The translations under genes were made by a program, and so were the position numbers. The notes under the pieces are model-generated. The model was given only the letters and a program-made list of their open reading frames with translations. It was not told the DNA's origin and ran no database searches. Shown piece by piece: positions 17,241-26,442 of a DNA stretch of 64,000 bases. How positions within the stretch are numbered: the first letter of the stretch is position 1; each line of letters starts with the position of its first letter. The stretch is from positions 107,732 through 171,731 of the forward strand of contig CAZBGQ010000001.1 of assembly GCA_964491515.1 (NCBI GenBank), read 5' to 3'. Origin of the DNA: CAZBGQ01 sp964491515. Its GTDB lineage: Bacteria; Patescibacteriota; Gracilibacteria; UBA1369; UBA12473.

Positions 17241-17829
17241 TGAGAAATGATTTAAGAATAGTTTTCCCTACTTCCGTCCCAATACTCTCGGGATGAAATT
17301 GAATTCCATAAATTGGGAATATCGAATGCTGAATAGCCATCACCAACCCCTCCTTCTTAGTCTCAGCCGTGACCTTCAAACAATCAGGCATGTGATCACA
17401 ATCGGCAATCAATGAATGATAACGCATGGCTTCAAATGATTGAGGAACGTCTTCAAGGATATTAAGGAAACTCAACTCCCCCACATCTAGCTGCGTCATT
17501 TCAGAGGTCTTTCCGTGCATAATTTCAGGAGCACGCACAATTTTTCCTCCAAAAATAAATGAAATCCCTTGATGACCCAAACAAACCCCCAAAACTGGGA
17601 TCCGCTCTCCCAAAGCCTCAATCACTTCTCTACACACACCAAAATCTTCCTTCTTCTGAGGATGACCCGGCCCTGGAGAAATAATGATATGAGTAGGAGC
17701 TAACACCTCAATTTCCGCTACCGTAATCTCATCATTCCGAAAAACAACCGGATCTCCTCCCAGCTCCCCCACATATTGATAAAGGTTATACGTAAAGGAA
17801 TCATAATTGTCGATAATAAGTGTCTTCAT
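17233..17829 (-). CDS. trpG: Anthranilate synthase glutamine amidotransferase subunit
   Basis: 198-aa class I amidotransferase that supplies ammonia to TrpE. Seen: N-terminal IDNYDSFTYNLYQYVGELG, oxyanion PGPGHP, nucleophile Cys in VLGVCLGHQGI, and the His-Glu pair in GIQFHPESIGTE. All triad residues are present. It follows trpE after 20 nt. It may also serve folate synthesis as PabA, since no separate pabA is visible here. Confidence 0.96.
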   Translation of the reverse strand: MKTLIIDNYDSFTYNLYQYVGELGGDPVVFRNDEITVAEIEVLAPTHIIISPGPGHPQKKEDFGVCREVIEALGERIPVLGVCLGHQGISFIFGGKIVRAPEIMHGKTSEMTQLDVGELSFLNILEDVPQSFEAMRYHSLIADCDHMPDCLKVTAETKKEGLVMAIQHSIFPIYGIQFHPESIGTEVGKTILKSFLNV

Positions 17830-17849
17830 GATAATTAATTAACTAAGAT

Positions 17850-19265
17850 CTATAAAACAGATAAACAAGCGGCCGCTTTGTGGAAACATTCTTCATGTTC
17901 CTTCTGAGGGATAGAGTCATAAACCACCCCAGCTCCAGCCTGTACATAAGCCGTACCATTTTTATGTATAAGTGTCCGAATCGCAATCGCAAAATCCATA
18001 TTTCCATTCAACCCAAAATAACCCACAGCTCCTCCATAAATCCCACGCTGCCTCCTTTCCAAAGAAGCAATGATCTCCGCCGCACGAATCTTAGGAGCGC
18101 CACTCAATGTTCCCGCAGGAAAAGACGCCTCAAACACATCAAACATATCCTTATCGTCCCGAATGATTCCACTCACATCCGAAACCAAATGCATCACCGA
18201 AGAAAACCGTTGAACATACGCCATTTCCGGAACTGTCACAGTTCCCTGTTTAGCCACACGGCCCACATCATTCCGGCCTAAATCCACCAACATCATGTGT
18301 TCTGCACGCTCTTTTGGATCATTCTTTAACTCTTCCTCCAACTGTTTATCTTCCTCAGTCGTAACTCCTCGATGGCGAGTTCCTGCAATAGGTCGAACCA
18401 AAACATTTCCATCTTCTAAACGCACCAACGTCTCTGGAGACGCTCCTACCACCGCAAAATCCTCAAACTGCATTAAATACATATAAGGTGAGGGATTTTC
18501 CTGCCTCAGAGCGCGATATAACTCCAATGGACTTTTCTCGGTCTTCGCCTCCATTGAATGACTCAACACAACCTGAAAAATATCGCCCGACTCAATGAAT
18601 GACTTCGCCACTGCAACCTGTTCAATGAAATCATTTCTAGAAGGATTCAACTCAACATTTGCCGGTATCTCAGACTTGGGATTCCTCAAGAATGGCACCA
18701 CCATCGGCTGAGCCAACTGCTGCAAAATTTCTTCCCCAACCACATTCGCTTCTTTTAAATTCTCCGACAAATCACCCTCAAGCGACATCAAATAATGCAA
18801 ATAAACTTTGTGCTTAATATGATCAAAAACAATAACCACACGAGGCAAATAAAAAATAGACTCCGGTATTCCAGAGGCAGATGCTTGAGCAGGCATAGAA
18901 ATCTTCTCAAAATGACGCATCACCTCATAAGAGAAATACCCCACAAACCCAGACTCAAATCGTCCCGTTTTCTCCATTTCAACCAACTGAATTTTATCCA
19001 TAGCCGCCCGAATCATCTCTAAGGGATTTTTATCTCCTTCGTCAAATTTAAAGATTTCCAAGGGATCAAACCCAATGAATGAATACCGCCCCATCCGAGC
19101 ATCCTGCTCCGCACTTTCCAACAAGAATGAATACGTACGATCCTTACACAATTTATAATAAAGAGAAATCGGAGTCTCCGTATCCGAAGGGATTTGAGCC
19201 GCCAAGGAAACCATATTCCCCTGCCTTGAGAGCTCCTCGAGTTGTAAAACATCAATTGAAAACAT
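17850..19265 (-). CDS. trpE: Anthranilate synthase component I
   Basis: 471-aa chorismate-using subunit. Seen: the tryptophan-binding LLES motif near residue 49 that mediates feedback inhibition, GYFSYEV, catalytic-domain blocks SFIESGDIFQVVLSHSME, SPYMYLMQFEDFAVVGASPE, VRPIAGTRHRG, LVDLGRNDVGRV, FPAGTLSGAPKIRAAEII, GGAVGYFG and the final AGAGVVYDS. Full length. The ATG lies only 2 nt below a candidate TrpR operator and has no Shine-Dalgarno. Confidence 0.96.
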   Translation of the reverse strand: MFSIDVLQLEELSRQGNMVSLAAQIPSDTETPISLYYKLCKDRTYSFLLESAEQDARMGRYSFIGFDPLEIFKFDEGDKNPLEMIRAAMDKIQLVEMEKTGRFESGFVGYFSYEVMRHFEKISMPAQASASGIPESIFYLPRVVIVFDHIKHKVYLHYLMSLEGDLSENLKEANVVGEEILQQLAQPMVVPFLRNPKSEIPANVELNPSRNDFIEQVAVAKSFIESGDIFQVVLSHSMEAKTEKSPLELYRALRQENPSPYMYLMQFEDFAVVGASPETLVRLEDGNVLVRPIAGTRHRGVTTEEDKQLEEELKNDPKERAEHMMLVDLGRNDVGRVAKQGTVTVPEMAYVQRFSSVMHLVSDVSGIIRDDKDMFDVFEASFPAGTLSGAPKIRAAEIIASLERRQRGIYGGAVGYFGLNGNMDFAIAIRTLIHKNGTAYVQAGAGVVYDSIPQKEHEECFHKAAACLSVL

Positions 19266-19267
19266 TT

Positions 19268-19287
19268 GTATCGATTAAACAGTACGT
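19268..19287 (-). promoter_or_regulatory. Candidate TrpR operator 2 (before trpE)
   Basis: The + strand reads GTATCGATTAAACAGTACGT; the - strand shows GTACTGTTTAATCGATAC, an imperfect palindrome with the GTACT half-site of the E. coli trp operator. It matches operator 1 before trpR at 17 of 20 positions and lies in the trpR-trpE gap just before the trpE ATG. Confidence 0.65.
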
Positions 19288-19308
19288 ACGAAATAAATAA
19301 AAATTGCA

Positions 19309-19569
19309 CTAGAGAAATAACTGAAACCCACCCTTTCCTTTCTGTAGCTCCTTGGAACCTCGAGTCACCTTTTCGATACTAATCCTTAACTCCTCTTTGA
19401 TTTTTCGTTGAGGCATCCCCTTTGCTAAACGCTTAACCAACTGCCAACGCTCTGCAACTTGATCTAACTCATGGGGCGTCAGCATATCACCGAGAAACAG
19501 CTTTGCTTCCTCCGACGTTTTAAGCCGTGAGAAAAGCTCATATAATTCTGTGTAGTATTCTTTTTTCAT
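19309..19569 (-). CDS. trpR: TrpR-family repressor
   Basis: 86-aa helical DNA-binding protein of the TrpR superfamily. Seen: MLTPHELDQVAERWQLVKRL (helices B-C) and the helix-turn-helix KGMPQRKIKEELRISIEKVT followed by RGSKELQKG, matching TrpR's SQRELKNELG...ITRGSNSLK pattern. The start at 19569 was chosen because the upstream in-frame extension would run over the operator and promoter. As leader gene of the trp operon it most likely binds tryptophan and represses trpR-trpE-G-D-CF-aroF-B-A. The related YerC/YecD group is an alternative, but the operon context and the operators favour a true Trp repressor. Confidence 0.85.
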   Translation of the reverse strand: MKKEYYTELYELFSRLKTSEEAKLFLGDMLTPHELDQVAERWQLVKRLAKGMPQRKIKEELRISIEKVTRGSKELQKGKGGFQLFL

Positions 19570-19579
19570 AGGAATGAGT

Positions 19580-19625
19580 GTATCGATTAGCCAGTACATT
19601 ATAGCGATTAAACTCTGCACGTCAA
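19580..19625 (-). promoter_or_regulatory. trp operon promoter with candidate TrpR operator 1
   Basis: On the - strand: TTGACG (19625-19620), 16-nt spacer, TATAAT (19603-19598), then GTACTGGCTAATCGATAC overlapping the -10 and the expected start site (19599-19580 as GTATCGATTAGCCAGTACAT on +). A repressor here would block polymerase directly. The trpR ATG is 11 nt further down. Confidence 0.8.
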
Positions 19626-19690
19626 GAGAAAAATCTGTAAGATTAAATCCTTCCTTAGGTCATAAAGAACCTTGTCACTAACCACACCAT

Positions 19691-21001
19691 ATGAATCGCT
19701 TAATCCTAGCCACGCTCAGTTTATTCTTACTCGTTATCACCGGATGCAGTTCCGCACAGATCACCACAGCCCCCCAGCCCGAATCAGAACCAGAAATAGT
19801 TGCAGAAACTCCGTCCATTCCCACTCGCATACAATTCTGGGGGAAAGGGAAACTTGAAACCATTGAAAGCCCCGTACCTGAAAGTATCTCCGACATTCCA
19901 AGTGATGCTCGCAACGTTGAGATCATCAACTTAGGATGGGGCCGAGCACTCACCTACCAATCCAAAGAAACACTAGACCATGTAAAAAACGAATGGACCC
20001 AACAAGTCATCCTCTTTAAAGACGACACCCCTGTCTGGCGTTTCGTCGCTCTAAATGGTCCAACTCCAAAAGGAAATATCGCGCACGATGGAGTATTTCT
20101 AGACACTGTCACAGCAACTCCGACGCGAGAAGACAGTTCATTGGTTTCAGAAAATCCCCTCGGATACAAAGTCACGTCCTCATGGCTCAACCCAAGCTGG
20201 CTCTTCGTAAAATATCGAACCAAAATCTCTAAATCCACCAATTACGGATACTACCTCATTGACCCAGACGGCAACGAAATCACACTTCCTAAATTAGAAC
20301 CCAACAACATTATAGGAGAAGGAGCCAACGAAAACTATTACTCCTCCACGGAACTCCTAGACGCCTTTCCAAATCCCGCTATTGGCATCTGGGAACGACA
20401 CCAATTAACCTGCCGCTTCAAAGACAACGGATGCACAAACACCGCCAAAGACGTATTACGCATTCAAGACAACGACACTCAAGAATGGGAAACACTATCT
20501 ACAACCGAAGAAATCACCCACTTCATCAACAACTTCACTAACTCTCAAAGCACCCAACTTCACGAGGTTAATGCAGGAGAAGAAATACGCTATTACCCGC
20601 TCATTCACTCTGAATGCGGTGGATGCTGGTTCATCATGCCCAACTACCTAAGCATCAACAAAACAACAAATCGATTCTCACTAAACCCAGCCAACCCATT
20701 AGCCATATTCGGAGAAGCCTGTCGATCACAATTCAAATGGACCGTACCAGGAAAACCGGAAATCATTTGCGCATCAACAAACTATAGAAACTTCCAAAGT
20801 CTTTACAATACGATCACCGAAAAAACACAAGTATTGGAAGTAGTTACCTCCTACAGCGACGAAAATAAATTTTTCACCGAAGAATGCGGATACGACTTCT
20901 GCGAACATCATTGGGTTTCAACAGAACCTCCGTACAAAATCGAATGGATCAACACCTTAAATAACCAAGTGATTGGTTCAGAAATCTATACACCCATTTA
21001 A
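19691..21001 (+). CDS. Predicted lipoprotein, unknown
   Basis: 436-aa protein with a lipoprotein signal: MNRLILATLSLFLLVITGC, lipobox around C19, then a Ser/Thr/Pro-rich linker. The rest (about 50-436) is beta-rich with many Trp, Asn and Thr and paired cysteines (for example CRFKDNGC, SECGGCWF, EECGYDFCEHH) that could form disulfides outside the membrane. No domain recognised. It is convergent with the FecR-domain gene (6 nt between stops). Codon choice is C-rich as for other + strand host genes. Confidence 0.75.
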   Translation: MNRLILATLSLFLLVITGCSSAQITTAPQPESEPEIVAETPSIPTRIQFWGKGKLETIESPVPESISDIPSDARNVEIINLGWGRALTYQSKETLDHVKNEWTQQVILFKDDTPVWRFVALNGPTPKGNIAHDGVFLDTVTATPTREDSSLVSENPLGYKVTSSWLNPSWLFVKYRTKISKSTNYGYYLIDPDGNEITLPKLEPNNIIGEGANENYYSSTELLDAFPNPAIGIWERHQLTCRFKDNGCTNTAKDVLRIQDNDTQEWETLSTTEEITHFINNFTNSQSTQLHEVNAGEEIRYYPLIHSECGGCWFIMPNYLSINKTTNRFSLNPANPLAIFGEACRSQFKWTVPGKPEIICASTNYRNFQSLYNTITEKTQVLEVVTSYSDENKFFTEECGYDFCEHHWVSTEPPYKIEWINTLNNQVIGSEIYTPI

Positions 21002-21007
21002 TAATAC

Positions 21008-22537
21008 CTATGGCGCCACTCGATAAATCTCAAATGTGAAACTTTTCTGATTGCCATCCGCATCTTCCGCAACCACAACGTATGTGTTGAGNNNNNNNNN
21101 NNNNNNNNNNNNNNNNNNNNNNNNNNNNNNNNNNNNNNNNNNNNNNNNNNNNNNNNNNNNNNNNNNNNNNNNNNNNNNNNNNNNNNNNNNNACATCCTCA
21201 ACAATTTCCTCGACCGATTCTTCGACAACCTCATCGGCCACAGGATCCGCAACCACCTCTTCCTCGCTTTCATCCGGTGTCACCGCTTCTACTGCAAACG
21301 CACCCTCCGGCACATTCACAATAATTTCAACCGATTGGCTTTTCACACCAGAAGCATTTTCAGATACAACCGTATACAAATTACGTCCTTCTCTTAAATT
21401 ACCAAATTCAGCCGACGCACCATAACGCCACGTCGTATCTCCCGCCTCAAAATGACTCAAAACATAAGGTGACGCATTGCCATCAACCCCATAACTAATG
21501 ACGGTGACCTTAGCCGTATTTGAACTTGTTGTCCCACGAATAGAAAACGTTGCCACCGCTTCCTCGTCAGTCAACGTATAAGGATTTACTACTGGTAATG
21601 TCACCTTAACGACAGGAGCCAATGCATCAAACACATCCTCCTCAACAATTTCTTCTTCAACCTCTTCCTCAACTTCAACCACAGCAGAAATCTCAGTCGA
21701 AGATTCCTCAACGCTTTCGTCTACTTCTACTTCAACCTCAACTTCCACAACTTCATCTTCACCAATAGTATCAGGATCTCGCAAAGTAGGATTTATATCT
21801 TCAGCTTGATTCCACAAAAACCATGGAGTTCCTTTCCAAATATCATCAATAGCTTCAAGCAATGACACCGGCTGACGTGCTTGGATTTGCTGAATATCAT
21901 GAGCTGTAACCTCAACTTGCTGCCCCACACCAACTTTAACTTGCTCAAGAACAATTTCACGATCACTTGAATTCTCCAATACCTCAACCATGACTTCCCC
22001 GTCCATCACACGAACACTCTCACGGTCAGTAAGCCCAACCTCAAAAATCGTTCCAAACGACGTCACGCGAACATTATCTGTCATCACTACAAACCGGAGA
22101 GGGTCATCTTTATCCACCACATTCATCCATGCACGTCCCGTTTCAAGGTCAAGATAAATCACATCTTCATCCTTAGATGACTCAATTCTCTCGATCTCAA
22201 GTTTCGTATCCGCATCCAACCGCACCGTCGTATCATTGAAAAAGGTCAGAACTCCTTGGCTGGCTGGTCCGGTTCTAATCACATCCCCTTCAAGTACCAA
22301 CTGATCATACGCTTTAGTCCATTCTGTATCGCCCCAAGGCAAAACCTGTGCAGTCCCCTCATCCAAATAAAAATACACTTTATTCTTTAATTCTGCCTGT
22401 CGCTGATCCATCAATGTCATCACAAACTGAACAAAGAGAATCACAATCACGCCCACCATAATAATGACTAGAAACGGCCAAAGCAGTTCTAGCGAGCGTT
22501 TCTGCCGGCGATGAGAATAGGGACGACGACGTCGCAT
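21008..22537 (-). CDS. FecR-domain membrane protein (contains assembly gap)
   Basis: Single-pass protein with a short basic N-terminus (MRRRRPYSHRRQKRS), transmembrane helix near 17-41 (FLVIIMVGVIVILFVQFVM) and an extracytoplasmic FecR domain at about 70-200 (GDVIRTGPASQGVLTFFND, TVRLDADTKLEIERI, FVVMTDNVRVTSFGTIFEV, SVRVMDGEVMVEV). Then an acidic Glu/Val linker, a beta-sandwich-like domain (about 310-410) and another acidic linker. A 100-N scaffold gap falls near the C-terminus, so length and continuity beyond it are uncertain; the 3' piece (YVVVAEDADGNQKSFTFEIY) looks like a second beta domain. FecR domains sense signals or bind the envelope; no sigma-factor gene is adjacent. Confidence 0.8.
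   Translation of the reverse strand: MRRRRPYSHRRQKRSLELLWPFLVIIMVGVIVILFVQFVMTLMDQRQAELKNKVYFYLDEGTAQVLPWGDTEWTKAYDQLVLEGDVIRTGPASQGVLTFFNDTTVRLDADTKLEIERIESSKDEDVIYLDLETGRAWMNVVDKDDPLRFVVMTDNVRVTSFGTIFEVGLTDRESVRVMDGEVMVEVLENSSDREIVLEQVKVGVGQQVEVTAHDIQQIQARQPVSLLEAIDDIWKGTPWFLWNQAEDINPTLRDPDTIGEDEVVEVEVEVEVDESVEESSTEISAVVEVEEEVEEEIVEEDVFDALAPVVKVTLPVVNPYTLTDEEAVATFSIRGTTSSNTAKVTVISYGVDGNASPYVLSHFEAGDTTWRYGASAEFGNLREGRNLYTVVSENASGVKSQSVEIIVNVPEGAFAVEAVTPDESEEEVVADPVADEVVEESVEEIVEDXXXXXXXXXXXXXXXXXXXXXXXXXXXXXXXXXXLNTYVVVAEDADGNQKSFTFEIYRVAP
21092..21191. other. Scaffold gap (100 N)
   Basis: Exactly 100 undetermined bases, a conventional placeholder, inside the 3' part of the FecR-domain gene. 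Flanking sequence is repetitive acidic-linker coding DNA, a likely reason for assembly failure. The true size is unknown. Confidence 0.99.
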
Positions 22538-22615
22538 CGGTCAAAAAGGGCTAATAGTAGGCATTAATGTAGCATTCCCAGAAGAGCCTGTAAAGGCGTT
22601 CATCGAAAGCCAAAC

Positions 22616-24037
22616 CTACAGTCCCATCTCCGCTTTCAAGGCATTCATATCACGCACTAATTTCTGATCCTTCCGCAACAACTTAACTATTTTTTCAAAC
22701 GCATGCATGACCGTCGTATGATTACGCTTAAACACTGCTCCAATCTGTTCATACGGTGCTCCCAACTCTTTCCGAATCAAGTACATACAAACCTGACGCG
22801 GCACTAAAATCTCTTTACGACGTACCGTTCCCACCAATTCACTTTTAGTAACCTGATAATAATCAGAAACAATCTCAAGCACATCTTCCGCTGTTTTTGC
22901 CAAAGATCGATGCTCTCTCCCCTCCTCCACTAGGGTGAATTCTCCGCCTCTATTCAATTTCTTTAAGATCTGCGCCACCGAACGAATGGTAGGGGTACTT
23001 TGTTCCAACTCATACTGCGCAATCGCCTGCATCAGCACTCCTTCAAGCTCACGAATGCTGTGGTGCACGTTGTAGGCAATGAACTCCAACACATCAGACG
23101 GCATGAGCACCTGATGCTCACGACATTTTGCATGTAAAATTGCCAATCGCGTCTCATAATCGGGGAACTGAACGTCCACAATCATACCCATTTCAAATCG
23201 ACTCAATAAACGATCTTTAATATCCTTAAGTTCTTTAGGCGGACGATCCGCACTAATAATGATCTGCTTGTTTCCATCATACAACTCATTAAATGTGTGA
23301 AAAAACTCCTCTTGAGTACGAGCCTTTCCTGCCAGAAACTGGATATCATCAATAATCAAACAGTCCACATTTCGATACTTGGCTTTAAACGACTTAGCTC
23401 CCTGACTACGGATCGCTTCCACAATTTCATTCGTAAATTTTTCGGACGTCATATAGGCAATGACCGCATTAGGGTTGTGCTTCAAAATTCCATTTCCAGT
23501 AGCTTGCAACAGATGAGTTTTACCCAATCCGACACCCCCATACACAAACAACGGATTGTAAGCCGTCCCAGGACGTTTACTAATGGCAGTACACGCCGCA
23601 TGAGCTAAACGATTCTCCGGACCAATAATATAACTTTCAAGTGTGTACTTAGGATTGAGCGTCTTACTTCGAACTCCCTCACGATTCACTGTGTATTCTT
23701 CTTTATTTCGAACCTTTCTCATTTTTTTAACCGGCTCAGATATTTTTTTCACATCAACCGACCGCGTATCATCCGGCTGCCCTAATTTACCATCCACCTC
23801 AAAATTAATAGATTTAATTCCTTCATCACGTGATTGAACCGCTTCCAAAACCTGCGCATGATATTTATTAGCCACCCAATCTCGAGACAAAACCACAGGA
23901 AACCCCAACGTCAAAGAATCAGCCGTTCTCTCCAAGACAGCCCCATGCTGAAGCCACGTCAAATAATCAGATCGCTTCATCAAAGGCTCCAAGGCCTTCA
24001 AGATTTCAATCCAAAAATCACGCAACACATCAGACAT
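22616..24037 (-). CDS. dnaA: Chromosomal replication initiator DnaA
   Basis: 473-aa AAA+ initiator that melts oriC. Seen: domain I (about 1-90), linker, Walker A GGVGLGKTHLLQA, Walker B CLIIDDIQFLAGK, sensor I IISADRPPKELKDI, box VII RLLSRFEMGM, sensor II region HHSIRELEGVLMQ, and the domain IV DnaA-box signature QIGAVFKRNHTTVMHA. Full length. Neighbours are not dnaN or recF, and no DnaA-box cluster is visible in the 114-nt upstream gap. Confidence 0.97.
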   Translation of the reverse strand: MSDVLRDFWIEILKALEPLMKRSDYLTWLQHGAVLERTADSLTLGFPVVLSRDWVANKYHAQVLEAVQSRDEGIKSINFEVDGKLGQPDDTRSVDVKKISEPVKKMRKVRNKEEYTVNREGVRSKTLNPKYTLESYIIGPENRLAHAACTAISKRPGTAYNPLFVYGGVGLGKTHLLQATGNGILKHNPNAVIAYMTSEKFTNEIVEAIRSQGAKSFKAKYRNVDCLIIDDIQFLAGKARTQEEFFHTFNELYDGNKQIIISADRPPKELKDIKDRLLSRFEMGMIVDVQFPDYETRLAILHAKCREHQVLMPSDVLEFIAYNVHHSIRELEGVLMQAIAQYELEQSTPTIRSVAQILKKLNRGGEFTLVEEGREHRSLAKTAEDVLEIVSDYYQVTKSELVGTVRRKEILVPRQVCMYLIRKELGAPYEQIGAVFKRNHTTVMHAFEKIVKLLRKDQKLVRDMNALKAEMGL

Positions 24038-24151
24038 AATAGTTTAATAAAGGCTCCAATCAGAGGACCTCTATCATAATGACGTACCTCTGCGGATACA
24101 AGTTGATTTTTTAAACACAAACAGGCATACTCGTCGACCTTAAACCAAATC

Positions 24152-24922
24152 ATGGAAAAAGCACCACCAAATCCCCCAGCTCAAGACCCCTTAGATCAAC
24201 TTACTGCCTATCAAGGATTTCTGCACGCCATGGAACATATAACCGAGCGAGTCCCTCCAAGGGAATTCTGGGCAGATGGATGGGGAACAAGCTATTCCGA
24301 CAAAGTAAAAACAGGCTCATTTAGCCCTACACTTAAAAAATGGGAAAGAGAAGGAAAACTAGGTCCGGTAATTCTTGATCTAGGATCCGGAGCCAAACCA
24401 AGCACAACGCACTTAAGAGAAAACCATAAATTCATTGACGTCGATTTTGGAGCACGAGACGAAAACACCTACCAAGATCGTCTCCGACTAGCCCTAGACA
24501 TCAACGAAATCCCACAAATGACCGTCTCTACACGCCAAGCCATCATGGAAATTTCCCGTTTCCTTGAACTAGAACGGACACCCCCGCCACCACCTGAACA
24601 AATTGACACTGTAATCTGTTCAGAAATCATCAACTACATCGACTACAAAGCAGTATTAAAGACCATCAAGCAATACATGAGACCAGGCGCACGCCTTTGC
24701 ATATTAAACCAACCTGACCGTTGTCCTCCTGCCATGGAAAAATTACTTCATGGCACTCGACCTTTTGCCAACTGTGAAATACTAGAATTCCTCGAAGCAG
24801 AAGGATTCGAAATCGAAGAAGTACATTATCCCTATCACGACATACTTGAGGACGGTGAGTTCCACCAATACAAAGATTACCCCGAGCGAGACATGATTCT
24901 CATCTTAGCCCGCCTTAAGTAA
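24152..24922 (+). CDS. SAM-dependent methyltransferase-like protein
   Basis: 256-aa class I methyltransferase fold. Seen: motif I VILDLGSGAKPSTTHL (near 74), acidic end of beta 2 in FIDVDFGARDEN, motif IV region IDTVICSEIINYIDYKAVL, and GARLCILNQPDRC. Substrate unknown. Its last 8 nt overlap the end of convergent rseP. N-terminal residues are Pro-rich. Confidence 0.8.
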   Translation: MEKAPPNPPAQDPLDQLTAYQGFLHAMEHITERVPPREFWADGWGTSYSDKVKTGSFSPTLKKWEREGKLGPVILDLGSGAKPSTTHLRENHKFIDVDFGARDENTYQDRLRLALDINEIPQMTVSTRQAIMEISRFLELERTPPPPPEQIDTVICSEIINYIDYKAVLKTIKQYMRPGARLCILNQPDRCPPAMEKLLHGTRPFANCEILEFLEAEGFEIEEVHYPYHDILEDGEFHQYKDYPERDMILILARLK

Positions 24923-26330
24923 ACAGACGACCAATATCTTGAAACGTCACCATCAAAATAACCAAAATCAAGAAAACAAACCCTACTCCGTGAATATACC
25001 CTTCGATACGAGTATCAAGGGGCTTTCCACGAATGGCTTCGATAATAACAAACAACTGACGACCTCCATCCAATGCAGGAAATGGGAAGATATTAATCAC
25101 CGCCAAACTCAAAGACAATAGACCTGTAAATCGCATAAGTGCCACAAAACCTTCCTGAACATAAACACCTGTCATCTGAGCAATGCCCACCGGCCCAGCC
25201 ACCTCTTGTGGGACCGATCCTGTCGTAAATATATTCCCAAATAATTTTCCAATCATAACCATTGTAAATCCACTGATTCGCTTCATTTCAACCAACGCTC
25301 GCCAAGGCGCTTCATAAACCGGATATTTAATATCAGCAATATCAGCCACGATATATGGCACGCTTCCTTCATACAAAATAAAACCTCCATCAGAATGAGT
25401 ACCACTCAAAACAACACCAATCAGACCTGACTCATTTTTCTCCATTTCAAAAGACAACAACACCCCATCCCTAAGCACATCATACGTTACCAAAGAATCA
25501 TCACTCGATGTCACAATACTCACAATCTCTTCGGGAGAAACCACCTCTTCACTATTCACAGCAACCACACGATCACGAACCTCAATACCAGCTGTTTCAG
25601 CCGGAGAACCTGCCACAACTCCTGAAATAATAGGGTGAGATTTTTTCAACTCATCCCAAATTGCTCCATCAATAATTCCAATCTCTATTTCACCCTCCCG
25701 GAGAAATTCAACCTCAACCGAAGACGCCAACTCAAATTTCTCAGCCAACTCATCTACAAAGAAAACTTCACTTCCATCAACAGTTAAAAGGGTATCACCT
25801 TCCTGAAAACCAGCCCCTTCAGCCACCACCACACGAGGAATATCAAATCGCCCCACAGATAGTTCCTCGGAAACCACCGCAACATCCACATCTACACGTT
25901 CAAGCATGATATCGCCCTGTCGTACTCCGTTTAAAAAATCATCTCCATTCACAATGAGAGGCTGCATCCCAACCATAAACCCCGCAGAAAATAACACCCA
26001 CGCCAACAAAAAATTCACAAGCACACCCGCACAAATAACTTGAGTACGATCCCACTTACTTTTTCGCATGAAACTTCGAGCACTCTTCATCGCTTTCTTA
26101 TCTCGAGCGTCCTCCCCCAACATCCTCACAAAGCCACCAAAGGGGATCCAGTTCAGAGAATACAACGTCTCTCCATATTTCTTACCCCAAATTCGAGGAG
26201 GTAAGCCAAATCCAAATTCCTCTATCTTAATACCCTTCCATTTCGCCACAAAAAAGTGACCACACTCATGAATTAAAATAAGCAACGAAAAAATAAAAAG
26301 AAACGCAATAATTGTTAGGAGGGTATGCAT
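24915..26330 (-). CDS. rseP: RIP zinc metalloprotease RseP (site-2 protease)
   Basis: 471-aa intramembrane protease that cuts transmembrane helices of anti-sigma factors or signal peptides. Seen: HExxH zinc site in LILIHECGHFFVAKW (helix 1), the FGLPPR and YSLNWIPFGGFVRM segments, two PDZ-like regions (about 150-205 and 230-300), and the third zinc ligand motif NIFPFPALDGG near residue 415. Longer than average because both PDZ-like regions are present. Located after frr/pyrH, where rseP often lies in bacteria with the frr-uppS-cdsA-rseP order; uppS and cdsA are missing here. Confidence 0.94.
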   Translation of the reverse strand: MHTLLTIIAFLFIFSLLILIHECGHFFVAKWKGIKIEEFGFGLPPRIWGKKYGETLYSLNWIPFGGFVRMLGEDARDKKAMKSARSFMRKSKWDRTQVICAGVLVNFLLAWVLFSAGFMVGMQPLIVNGDDFLNGVRQGDIMLERVDVDVAVVSEELSVGRFDIPRVVVAEGAGFQEGDTLLTVDGSEVFFVDELAEKFELASSVEVEFLREGEIEIGIIDGAIWDELKKSHPIISGVVAGSPAETAGIEVRDRVVAVNSEEVVSPEEIVSIVTSSDDSLVTYDVLRDGVLLSFEMEKNESGLIGVVLSGTHSDGGFILYEGSVPYIVADIADIKYPVYEAPWRALVEMKRISGFTMVMIGKLFGNIFTTGSVPQEVAGPVGIAQMTGVYVQEGFVALMRFTGLLSLSLAVINIFPFPALDGGRQLFVIIEAIRGKPLDTRIEGYIHGVGFVFLILVILMVTFQDIGRLFT

Positions 26331-26442
26331 AAAATATAGAAAAGGTTAGACAACCAATCTAGTTTAACACACATTTACCACAGATTGACAAAAAGCCTCA
26401 AAATGCTCAGCTGTTGCGCCTATCTCTGCAAAAGAAACCGCT

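Noticed and set aside
17830..19310. Trp leader peptide or attenuator for the trp operon.
   Set aside because: No Trp-rich short ORF or competing terminator seen before trpE or trpR; control by TrpR operators is better supported.
22254..22277. TGGCTGGCTGGTCCGGTTCT resembles the cassette repeat.
   Set aside because: It lies inside the FecR domain and encodes conserved residues (IRTGPASQG on the other strand); the match is partial and best explained by coding sequence.
24038..24151. Possible oriC upstream of dnaA.
   Set aside because: No TTATCCACA-type DnaA boxes or AT-rich unwinding tract in the 114-nt gap.
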